Assembly: GCF_001632365.1 (NCBI RefSeq)
Contig: NW_024468514.1
Coordinates: forward strand, 895,317 to 959,316
DNA from: Laetiporus sulphureus 93-53
Taxonomy: Eukaryota > Basidiomycota > Agaricomycetes > Polyporales > Laetiporaceae
DNA length: 64,000 nucleotides
Direction of reading: 5' to 3'
Made by a program: the position numbers and the translations under genes. Shown here in pieces: positions 10,888-20,419 of this stretch (the first letter of the stretch is position 1; the number at the start of each line of letters is the position of its first letter). Below the pieces are notes generated by a model. It did not search any database and was not told the origin of the DNA. It was given only the letters and a program-made list of their open reading frames with translations.

Positions 10888-12180
10888 CACCCGGGAGAGA
10901 TGTGGCTGAGAGACTGAGGCGGCACCAGAGAGCAATGGATCCTCGCTGCGTCTATGAAGACGACATGAAAATGGACGAGCGCATATGAGGGATGGCGCGC
11001 AATGATCGATGATAGTAAGGCATGCTACGTGTGCTGAGCGAGGGAGGAAATCAGGCAGACCACTACGGTGGGGACGCGATCACGTGCGTAACAGAGTCAT
11101 AGCACGTGATGGAACGCGGGTGTCGTAACGCATGACGGGACGCGTTATCACGGCAGACATGGTGCGATTTACCAACGTGGAAAATTGTGTGTAAATGTCG
11201 ACTGATTTCTTACACATGCGACAAATATTTGCAACCACGGCACTTCATGTTGAAAATGTTTCACTTTGGCTGCGAATGTGCATTATTTGCCATTTAAATA
11301 CTATATTGGCAAATCTTTGTCACAAATGTAAGACATCAGCCGATATTCCCACACTATTTTTCACACTGATAAATCGCATCATGTCTGCCGTGTATGCTCG
11401 GACTCAGCTACGACACGGGCGCCTGTTGTGGTTGCAAAGTCAACCAGAACGCTCCGATGCCTTCGTCCATGTAAGTACTTGCGGATGTGTTCATAATTGC
11501 AGCAGCTAGTCATCGTTGTGTCCTAGGGAATGTTATTCTACAAACCAACCTCGCACTCGACGTAAGCGGCGGCACCCAAGGATGTCCCTCGGCTTCGCCA
11601 TGCCGCTCGAGTGGTTGAGAGACTATTCCAAGGAGCACAACCTGGTGCGCCGGTCGACCGGCGCCGCGCTCGACGATATCACACAGAAGTTTGGCGGATT
11701 CCTCTTCGTTCATTGGGTCAAGCATGACTGTCCACAGGGTTACCTTCTTTTCCTCGCCGTCGCCACCAACACCCGTCCTGATTATCTTGCAATGGCCACC
11801 CCAGAGAGGGTTGCCGCTCTCAAAGCCATTCTGGGAAGGGATGATGAGCCTGGATGGAAGCATTGCTGTGTCATATAGGTTCGATTTCATGTCTCGCGTC
11901 TCAAATTTGGTTGACGAGCTCTGTGCAGAGATATCGCGATGAAAGAAATAGTGTACAGTGACGCGGCTTCGCGTGTCACTAGTGTTCACGTTTCGCGCCT
12001 CACACGGCAAGATTTGTCGAAAACTACTATCGCTTCGAGATGGGTATGAGCCCCTTGGATTCGCTGAATAACTGAATTTGTACTATTACGCTCCTTGTTC
12101 ATTCTTAGCACGATGAACTGCTCGAAAAAAGGAGGCCTCGTCGGCTGCCAGTGATGACCCAATTACGTACGGGGAGGTAT
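10888..12180 (+). repeat. Module copy B
   Basis: Direct repeat of 14633-15640. Both begin at ACCCGGGAGAGATGTGG, continue through a 5' flank with CACGTG and the TGACGGGACGCGTTAT motif, then the small two-exon gene and its 3' flank. Copy B carries an extra about 240 bp (about 11155-11395) between the ACGCGT motif and the gene that copy C lacks. Confidence 0.8.
11457..11878 (+). CDS. Unrecognised 121-residue protein, copy B
   Basis: Two-exon model: exon 1 is 11457-11470 (MPSS and the first two bases of the next codon). The intron, 11471-11526, has donor GTAAGT and acceptor CCTAG. Exon 2 runs 11527-11878. The join gives 366 nt and 121 residues, and copy C gives exactly the same length with the same splice sites, which supports the short first exon. 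Order of features: basic NQPRTRRKRRHPR, then MSLGFAMPLEWLRDYSKEHN, FLFVHWVKHDCPQG, and the hydrophobic LLFLAVATNTRPDYLAMATP. Compared with A and C it lacks one or two residues after QKFG. Function unknown. An ACGCGT box lies about 310 bp upstream. Confidence 0.65.
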
Positions 12181-12750
12181 AGAATTCCTTTTTTACAGTA
12201 TGCTATCGTTCCTCTTCGCGCTTTGGTTCGTTTTCACAGTGTCTAGCCGACTAACCGATAATGCATACCAGAACTTTTACGTACGTGTGATCAGTCAGTT
12301 GTCTTTGACTGCACTCATCATCGAGGGCGAGCTCACTGGAACGTTGTAACATCATGTCCGCTTTGCTGGAAATGTGTTTGTTGACGCTTGCAGATGCTCA
12401 AATATGCAGTCCAAAAGTGTCATTTGATAAATTAATGTCACGATGGTGCCGGGGGTTTGCGATCACGACCAGAGTCGAACTAATGGCAGAGCCGATGACC
12501 ATGACACTGGTTACGCAGCATTAGATGTTCTGTTCTTCCCTTGCGACCATACGATACTGTCACCTGCAGATCTCCTCAGTCTATGATGGCGGCAAGTCTC
12601 AGTGAATATCACCTGAGCTTGCTGCAAAATAAATGAGCTTTAAAGAGACCGCGATTCCAAGGTGGTGACCACTGACATCGACATCGTCCTCAGTGCCTCA
12701 TAAATGTACGGTACAGCTCATATACCTTTCGTACAACGCGTCGCGTCCAG

Positions 12751-13601
12751 GGCGGTACACCTGCTAACATCCAAGGCTCGCGCATGGCGCAGGCCTTCTT
12801 GAAGGAGATTGCGCCAGATGGTGGAGGCGTCTCTTCATTCGCCCGACTCGCGAATTCAAGCGCGCCACGCGCCTCGCCTCGCAATGGACTCCAGGTAAGC
12901 TTCTTCCTTGATCTGCTACTACGTTCCCCGCCGCTGACGGCAGACACCAGCGATGGTCTACGCAGAGCATTTTGTTACTGACTTCCTCGTCCTAGACGGC
13001 ATGATCGACCAGTTTGTCGCTTCGCTGTCGCCGATAGAAGCAGCGCCTACGTGGCAGGACGACGCGCGCATGCTCCTGCTGACGCATACGTTCGCTCTAG
13101 CCGCGACGATCCAGGTGCATGGCACGCTCAAGCAAGCGGAGGGCGGCACGGCGCAGGGTAGGGACGTCGCTGCCGCGCATGCGGCCGCCGCGGCACGAGG
13201 CAGCACCAACCTAGCGCAGCTCGCGTTTGTGGACCCGATCCTCGCTGAGCGTCCCCCTTCCTGTCGTCTGAATTAACGGGACATGCGCTGACTCTGTCAG
13301 GCAGATCCTGTGGACCTCGTTGTGCCGCGTGCTGATAGGTGAGGTCGCCCGTGTGCGTGTGCTTTGGACGTCTGCCTTACTGCACGACGGGGACACAGCG
13401 GCCGCGACACTGGAGGCGGAGCACGATGGCCACCTCACCGCGCTGCATAAAATCCTCGACGCGATGGCCGCGTTGGCACCCGCTGCGTCGCTGATGGGTG
13501 AGTCGTGCTTCCGCGCTCGTGTGGCTTGGTGGTAGCTGATGGAGTGCGTAGCGGTGCAAGCTGAGAAGATCCGGCAGGAATTTGAGGGTGCCCCGCCGTG
13601 A
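12751..13601 (+). pseudogene. 3' half of Zn2Cys6 regulator, truncated copy
   Basis: A partial duplicate of exons 4 to 7 of the regulator at 18284-20419; the zinc cluster and the first 370 or so residues are missing. It begins right at the exon 4 acceptor (CAG then GGCGGTACACC). A 13-base deletion in exon 4 near 12850 shifts the frame, and the donor of the next-to-last long intron has changed from GT to GA near 13251, leaving an in-frame TAA. Exon 5 still reads well (MVYAEHFVTDFLVLDGMIDQ). Similarity runs past the TGA at 13599-13601 into the 3' flank to about 13690. The TAG near 13534 is not itself a lesion, because the matching segment in the intact gene is an intron. Confidence 0.85.
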
Positions 13602-13895
13602 ACGCGTGGAGTGGAATATCCTATGTGAGGTTAGTCCTGCTACGTACGCTTGTGGGGTGGCTGTGCGACTCAATGAGTTGGTCCGTCTTTTAGCTCTAAC
13701 TTCTGCCAGTATAGTCAACGCGCAGTGGTAGTCAGCTTACTTTTCGCACGCAGTAGAATCCCACCAACGGATCTACTTCAGTAGGACCGATTGAGTATCA
13801 TCGACTCAGGCACCTGATGTTCCGTATGTCCTAAGGAGCCTTACTGCACTGTATACGTTACAAACGTACTGGAGTTCTCCATACACCTCCAACGA

Positions 13896-14435
13896 CTATC
13901 CCATTGTGTAATCATTTGTATGCAAGATACTTGAAAGTCGTTCGAGAATCAAATACAAGACTTGATTTGAAGACGGGCTATCAATAAGCAGAAAGTCAGA
14001 CCAGTCATCCTCTTTGAGTACCATATTTTCTGGGGCTAAAATGGAATGAAAAACGGGAAGGTCACCATCGCTTTCGTTAGCATAAGGATGAAGCAGCAGC
14101 TCATCGTCATCCGAATCCTCTTCCTCCACATCCTCGGGAGCATCAGAGTGTATGCCATCCTGGTCCCGCAATTCCTCTTGATAATCCACATCTGATTCGT
14201 GTTCCTCCCCCGTCACCTCTAAATTGGGCTCATCACCAACAGCTGCCCGATTCGCTACCCAATAAGACCACCAAAAGCCCGTCACGGCCACCAAAATAAC
14301 TGAGGTTTGGCGGTGATAAATTCTAAAAAGATGACGAGCTTGATTCCCGAGGTCATGACGTGCCGCGAATATTGGGCATTCCGCATTCAGCAAACCCTGA
14401 GCTTGAGAACGGGTGCATCCGCCTGATGGCTTCAT
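13896..14435 (-). CDS. Hypothetical acidic protein, doubtful
   Basis: A 179-codon open frame without a recognised domain. Residues about 45-60 form one hydrophobic segment (TSVILVAVTGFWWSYWVA) that could be a membrane span, followed by a very acidic stretch (EDVEEEDSDDDELLLHP). No intron is needed. It lies between a truncated pseudogene and module copy C, and its ATG falls inside a strong hairpin (14415-14480), so it may belong to an inverted-repeat mobile element or be chance. Codon use and length are modest support only. Confidence 0.3.
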   Translation of the reverse strand: MKPSGGCTRSQAQGLLNAECPIFAARHDLGNQARHLFRIYHRQTSVILVAVTGFWWSYWVANRAAVGDEPNLEVTGEEHESDVDYQEELRDQDGIHSDAPEDVEEEDSDDDELLLHPYANESDGDLPVFHSILAPENMVLKEDDWSDFLLIDSPSSNQVLYLILERLSSILHTNDYTMG

Positions 14436-14480
14436 TCACAGAGACCCTCCTCTGTGAATGCAAGCCATCAGGTCGGATGC
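14415..14480. repeat. Hairpin, 29-31 bp arms
   Basis: 14415-14443 (GCATCCGCCTGATGGCTTCA and on) and 14450-14480 are inverted copies with two one-base bulges and a 6-base loop. As RNA this would form a stable stem of about 29 bp. It could be an end of a fold-back element. Confidence 0.7.
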
Positions 14481-14632
14481 CAACATAGCAAATCCGTTTG
14501 TGCATTCCTGGCCAGAGGTTGGGAGGAGATTCCCTCATGACAGGAATCTTTCTGGTGATGCAAAAATCAGGGATGCATCCTGAGTCTTCACCCTGATCGC
14601 TGGCAAGAGATTAGAAAGTGGTGTTGCCCTTA

Positions 14633-15990
14633 CACCCGGGAGAGATGTGGGTGAGAGACTGAGGCGGCCAGACAGCACATCCTCGCTGTGTCTATGAAGA
14701 TAACATGGAAATGGACGAGCGCATATGAGGGATGGCGCGCAATGATTGATGATAGTAAGGCATGCTACGTGTGCTGAGCAAGGGAGGAAATCGCCACCAC
14801 TGCGGTGGGGATGCGATCACGTGGGTAACAGAGTCATCGCACGTGACAAAACGCGTGTGTCGTAACGCCTGACGGGACGCGTTATGCTTGGACTTACGGG
14901 CGCCTGTTGTGGTTACAAGTCAACGACAATGCTTCGATGCCTTCGCCCATGTAAGTCCGAATGTTTCAGAATCGCAGCAGCTAGTCACCGTTGTGTCCTA
15001 GGCAACGTTCTTCTGCAAACCAACCTCGCACTCAACGTAAGCGGCACTCAAGGATGTCCCTCGGCTTCGCCATGTCGCTTGAGTGGTTGAGAGACTATGC
15101 CAAGGAGCACAACATGGTGCGTCGGTCGGACGTCGCCGCGCTCGACGAGATCAGACGAAAGTTTGGCAAAGAAGTCCTCTTCGTTCATTGGGTCAAGGAT
15201 GACTCTCCACGAGGTTGGCTTGTCTTCCTCGCCGTCGCCACCAACACCCGTCCTGAGTATATCGCGATGGCCACCCCAGAGAGGATTGCCGCTCTCAAAG
15301 CCGCGCTAGGAAGGGATGATGAGCCTGAATGGAAGCCTTGCTTTGTTCTATAGGTTCGGCTTCACGTCTCGTGTCTCAAATGTTGGTTGACGAGGTCTTT
15401 GCAGAGATATCTACTGTATAGTGACACGGCTTCGCATGTTACTGATGCTCATGTTTCGAGCTTCAGACGGCAGGATTTGTAGAAAACTACTACTATCGCT
15501 TCGAGATGCGTATGCGCTCCCCTTGGATTCACTGATTAACCGAACTTGTACTATTATGTTCAATTGTTAGCACGATGAACTGCTCGAGAAAGAAGCTCTA
15601 CTCGGCTGCCGGTGAGACCTAGTTGCGCATCCGGGAGATACTTCATTTCAAGTGCGGTATGGCTCAAGCAGGCTCCAAAACTGCCACAAGAAGCACCTGT
15701 AAGAGCTCGAAGTTCAACTCGCTGTAAGAGTATACAAACAAATGTCGGATTCCTCAAATGCGTGCACAGTGAGTTGTGCCTATATGAGAGTGAGGAGGCT
15801 GGCATGTCAGAAAAAACAGTGAGAACTGAGAACGGGACTCAGAAGAAATACGTCTACTCCTCAACTGGGTTGGCTAGATGCTATCGCACAAAGCGACCTG
15901 GTGGGATTACTAGATAACTTGGTGTAACTTATTATTCAGCACGTACGCTGCCAACAGTCGTCCGAGTTCGAGTTCAGAGACTCCGGGCCT
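14633..15990 (+). repeat. Module copy C
   Basis: The most complete module copy. The 5' part matches copy B (from ACCCGGGAGAGATGTGG) and the 3' part beyond the gene matches copy A in reverse complement out to about 15990. Its 5' flank holds GGACGCGTTATGC, about 65 bp before the gene's first ATG. Confidence 0.8.
14937..15353 (+). CDS. Unrecognised 121-residue protein, copy C
   Basis: Exon 1 is 14937-14950, the intron 14951-15001 (donor GTAAGT, acceptor CCTAG) and exon 2 15002-15353; 366 nt in total, giving 121 residues as in copy B. The protein starts MPSPMQRSSANQPRTQRKRH, then MSLGFAMSLEWLRDYAKEHN, VLFVHWVKDDSPRGWLVFLA and a tail ending GRDDEPEWKPC. Differences from A and B are mostly conservative substitutions, which suggests selection on the protein at least in the past. 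No family assigned. Neighbours are only duplicated sequence, so context says little about its job. Confidence 0.65.
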
Positions 15991-16179
15991 GTCTGAATAG
16001 TTGAAACTCACCAGCACGCGCTCTGCGACAGCGATATCCTCGCGATCCTCCTAGCAACAACAACAGCCCTTTGCATGTATTAAAATTCAGGCTACTGCAG
16101 CTCAAGTGAGCCCTGCCAGCTTCGAGGAAACCACACAGGCTAAGTTTGAATCAAACTGTGACTTTGTCCGTAGGAACCA

Positions 16180-16315
16180 TGAACGCGTCCCGTCACGCGT
16201 TATGGCACGCGTTCCGTCACGCACGTGATCGCGCTTCCACCGTAGTGGTGGCAATTTCTACCAGATTTCCTCCTTCGCTCGGCACACGTAGTACATGCTA
16301 TCGTTTTGCATACAT
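16180..16315 (-). repeat. Inverted fragment of module 5' flank
   Basis: The reverse complement of about 16180-16315 matches the module 5' flank at 14755-14890 and 11020-11150, including CACGTGATCGC, the paired ACGCGT boxes with TGACGGGACGCGTTC, and ATGCTACGTGTGC. No module gene follows it. Confidence 0.65.
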
Positions 16316-16789
16316 ACTTTCCCGTTGTCTCCGTATATGCAGCTAGGGTGTACTAGCTGGCACCGCCTCGAGCAGCTCGTAGACTCGTACATAATATTGT
16401 CAACGTTTCCTGAATCCTCACATCTGTTCGCCTTTTGGCATATCCACCCGAGCCACGTGTAGTTGTATAGCAACTGGAAGCAGCCAGGCCAGTGATGATG
16501 TCAAGCTAACATCTAATTACTGTAGCAAGAAATAGCAGGCTACTAATGAGGAACTTCCAATTGAGAGCCGATGTGCTTCTCGAGCATCGCAATAGTCAAC
16601 GGAATACCAGGCATGTACCGTGCTAGGTCTGCGACTCGTGAGCTTGGTGGCTGTAAAAGGTCACTGTGGGCTCGTGAAAGCTTGATGGGAAGCGACGCGC
16701 ACGATGAGACCAAACGCAGTATGTGGTGTTGGATGGGGGACAGCCAGACATCAGTTGTCACATTGACACGCACATCATGCACTGCGCAT

Positions 16790-17830
16790 CATGGGATCGG
16801 GCGGCAATCGGGCTTCGAACGCATCGTCGGGCGAGTGAATAAGGCGCCAGACAGAGTCCTCGTGTTACTTGCGCGCTTGGTCCGTGTAACTCGGGATCCC
16901 ATTCCGACAGACGACAAGAAGCTTCGATCCTGTTTCATCTTCACGTTTCTCCCTGGACTGTGGCCTGCGCATTACGAATGAATAGCGCACTGCAACGGAG
17001 TCATGAACAGCGCAACGGCCGGATCCATGAAGCTGGTCATGCGTTGCACTCTGAGGATTAGTGATGTCTTCGGTCCGTGGCCAGCCGTCGTCGACAATGT
17101 GTATGTGGGGCCACAGCGTTCAGCGTTGTGGCACTGTCTGTCGATTTTGGCAATTTTTTTCCTTCGTTCTTGCGAAGCGCTCGCGGCGGCTGTTGGAGGA
17201 ACAAGTCGGGAGAATCACTGGGCGTGATTCGTCCGAATTCAATTAGAAAGAACACGTTCATACTTGGTTGGAGTCATCGTGCTGTAAGTTTGTAAGGTCG
17301 TCGAACGGTCAGCTTGTGAGGATCATGGCCGAGGCGGGACTTTCGATGCTCGCAAGTTTGATGCTTTGCTTACTAGTACGGTGCAGGCTGAGGCGCATCG
17401 CATTGAGAAGATCGTCTGTCAGCAGTATCCTGCCCTGCTGACGAATTTTGCGCTCACCAAACAAGTTGTACTGAACACCAAGGCGCACAAGAACTGACTC
17501 GAAATCAAGTGCACTTACTGATCAAGACGCAAAGGCCGGTTGGATGATCGACACAGCAGTGCACTGACATCATAATGTCGATAGAATTTGAGTTGTGAGA
17601 ATATTTGCTGCGTTGCGTTGCAATCCGCTACGGGGTGCTCGGTCAGGAAGATCGGCGTGTGGTGTATACAGGTTCCCATTCGCCGTGATATTCGGAATTT
17701 CATTGGCGAGAGTTTAGAACGTCCGAGTTGGACAAGGTACTGCAAATATGAAGATGTAGTCTGTGCGCAGGACGGATCAGGCCGGAGAGAAAGGCGGGAG
17801 GTTGCCATAAGTGGCGGAACGACCGGGTGG
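16790..17830. repeat. Right arm of about 1-kb inverted duplication
   Basis: Reverse-complement partner of 9870-10875. The arm is uninterrupted here, so it shows the ancestral layout better than the left side, where module copy A and other DNA are inserted between 8130 and 9870. The pairing resumes farther out at 17880-18060 with 7930-8130. Confidence 0.75.
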
Positions 17831-18177
17831 CTGAGAGCGCCCACTCACTGATGCGCGCTGGGATCATCCGGCACCCTCTCCCATTCCGAAATTCCATATG
17901 GTGGGACGCGAAACCCGCACTGCACTGCGTCCGCGACTCGGAGCACCCGCGGTTGGACAGCACTCGCGCACTCTGTCATCATGTGGGCGGCGAGACCCGC
18001 TCTGCATGAACTGGACTCTGCGCATCGCCATGGCCGACATGCGGACCCTGACGCACCGTCGGGGTCCGATGAACTGCCTTCCTCTTCGCAAGTCATTTTC
18101 AGGACCAACTGCGGGGCATGCTGACTATTCCGACACAAATCGCGACTCGACACCGCGAGCGCCGCTGCCGCAGCTCA

Positions 18178-18185
18178 TATAAAAA
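18178..18185 (+). promoter_or_regulatory. TATA box of Zn2Cys6 regulator gene
   Basis: TATAAAAA about 100 bp before the ATG at 18284, in otherwise GC-rich DNA. Confidence 0.5.
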
Positions 18186-18283
18186 GAGGAATGTACCTGC
18201 ATCTGCTCTTCGCAAGGGTCATCACAAGTGATCAAGCTCAAGTCCGTTTCCCCTATCGTCCTCGCGTCGCGCTCTGCTAAACT

Positions 18284-20419
18284 ATGGCGTCCACTCAAAG
18301 GTATCGTGGGCGTGGGGGTCCGTCGTCCGGACGCGCCCCTCGCGGCTCTGCCTGTCTCAACTGCCGTCGTCGTAAATTCGTACGCACCTCTTGTCTCACA
18401 TCCTTTCTTGCATGCTTTATGACGCGTCTGACGCGCAGAAATGTGACGGTGCACGACCCATCTGTGGGCCTTGCATCCGCTCAAACCGCGAATTCGACTG
18501 TGAATACACGGATGGGCCTACTCGGAGCCCGACGCAGGTGCTCGAGGACAATATCTCTCGCCTGGAGGCGCGCATATACGAACTCGAGCATCCGGAAACT
18601 GTCACGCCCTCTGTGACGCTTTACGATCCGCGATCTGCGCAGCCTGTAGCTGGACCGTCTAGTCAGTGTAGTAAATGCCATGTTCGATTGAACATTTGTA
18701 TTGACTCAGAACAGGAGTTTCGGCCCCCCAGGCCCCAAATATGCCCATTTCGGGTCCGTTTAGTGGACAGCCCGAGCCAGCCGCATTCTTGGCTCCCCCG
18801 CAGTCTGTCCAAACATTGAATCCAAATTTCGGCTCAGACCCCTCCCCCGAGGTTATACAAATGCTGTACGTATTCGCTGCAACCAAAGTGAGAGCCGTAC
18901 TCACCTTGTTCAGCATCGGCCATTTCCTCCCACACGCGTCTCAGGTCGGGTTCTTCCTTCACCCCGCGCGGTTCGTCGCACGCGCCACCAACCCACAGGC
19001 CTTCACACTCGCGCTAGCACTCCTCAGCGCCGTCTGCCTCTGGGGAGCACGCCTATCGCGTGACCCTGCGCTGCTCGCACATGAGCCCGTCTTCCTCCAG
19101 CGCGCGGTCCACAGCGTCGCCACCGCGCTTGCTCACCCTCCCGCGCACGCGCTCGTGCACGCGATCCAGGCAGAGGTGCTCCTCGCGAACTACTTCTTCA
19201 CTGCGAACCGCCTGCTCGAGGGCCGCTACCACTGCAATGCCGCCGTCGCGCTCGTGCTGAGCTGCCGCTTGAACAAATTGCGCGCGGTGCTTGATGATGC
19301 CGCCACGGCGGCGGCGGTGCGGGGCGTCGAGCTGCCCCCACCGGCGGATGCTGTGGAGGAAGGGGAGCGAATCAATGCGCTCTGGAGTGTGTTTATCCTC
19401 GACAAGAGCTGGGCGGTCACCGTCGGCTCGCCGTCACATTTCAACGGGTCCCCTGGTGCACAGGTGGACACGCCGTGGCCACTTGATATAGAGGAATACG
19501 AATATGTATGAATTTTGTCGTCTTCGTTGGTTGTAAGAAATGTTCTGACGGTGTCGATCACAGGGCGGTATGCATCCTGGTGTCCAAGGCTCGCGCACGG
19601 CACAGGCGTTCTTAGAAGACGTTGTGCCGGACGCTGAAGGTATCTCTTCGCTCGCCCGGCTCGCCAAAGGCGCCGCCCTCTTTGAGCGCGCCACGCGCCT
19701 CGCCTCGCAATGGACTCCAGGTGGGTTTCTTTCTTGATCTCCTACTACCTTCACCGCCGCTGATGGCAGACACAGCGATGGTCTACGTAGAGCAGTTCGC
19801 TACCGATTTCCTCGTCCTAGACAGCGTGATAGACCAGTTTGTCGCCTCGCTTCCGCCGATAGAAACAGCGCCCACGCAGAATGGCGCACGCACGCTCCTG
19901 CTGACGTATACGTTCGCGCTGGCCGCGACGATCCAGGTGCATGGCACGCTCAAGCAAACAGGGGGAGGCACGGCACAGGAAAAGGACGTCGCTGCCGCAC
20001 ATGCGGCCGCCGCCGCACTAGACGGCATCGACCTAGCGCAGCTCCCGTTTGTGGACCCGATCCTCGCTGTGCGTCCCCCCTCTTGTTGTTTGAATGTACG
20101 GACACGCGCTGATGCCAGGCAGATTCTGTGGACTTCGGTGTGCCGCGTACTGATAGGTGAGGTCGCCCGCGTGCGTGTGCTTTGGACGTCTGCCTTACTG
20201 CACGACGGGGACACAGCGGCCGCGACACTGGAGGCGGAGCACGATGGCCACCTCACCGCGCTGCATAAAATCCTCGACGCGATGGCCGCGCTGGCACCCG
20301 CTGCACCGTTGATGGGTGAGTCGTGCTTGTGCGCTCGTGTGGCTTGGTGGTGGCTGATGGAGTACGTAGCGGTGCAAGCTGCGAAGATCCGGCAGGAGTT
20401 CGAGGGCACTCCGCCGTGA
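18284..20419 (+). CDS. Zn2Cys6 fungal transcription factor
   Basis: A sequence-specific nuclear regulator. Seven exons fit: 18284-18379, 18439-18661, 18715-19505, 19564-19720, 19776-20068, 20123-20315 and 20370-20419, totalling 1803 nt and 600 residues. Introns are 53-59 bp and the second splits the linker. The zinc binuclear cluster at residues 24-50 is complete: CLNC, six residues, C, DGARPI, CGPC, eight residues, C. It spans intron 1, which is common in fungi. A coiled-coil-like stretch follows (VLEDNISRLEARIYELE, about residues 70-87). The middle region (PLLAHEPVFLQRAVHSVATA, FILDKSW and GSPSHFN) resembles the fungal-specific regulatory domain. Target genes are unknown. The last two introns are multiples of three and free of stops, so retention would keep the frame. 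Partial copies lie at 9219-9310 and 12751-13601. Confidence 0.85.

Noticed and set aside
12440..12515. tRNA-like B box (AGTTCGACTC) on the minus strand
   Set aside because: No A box at a proper distance and no cloverleaf.
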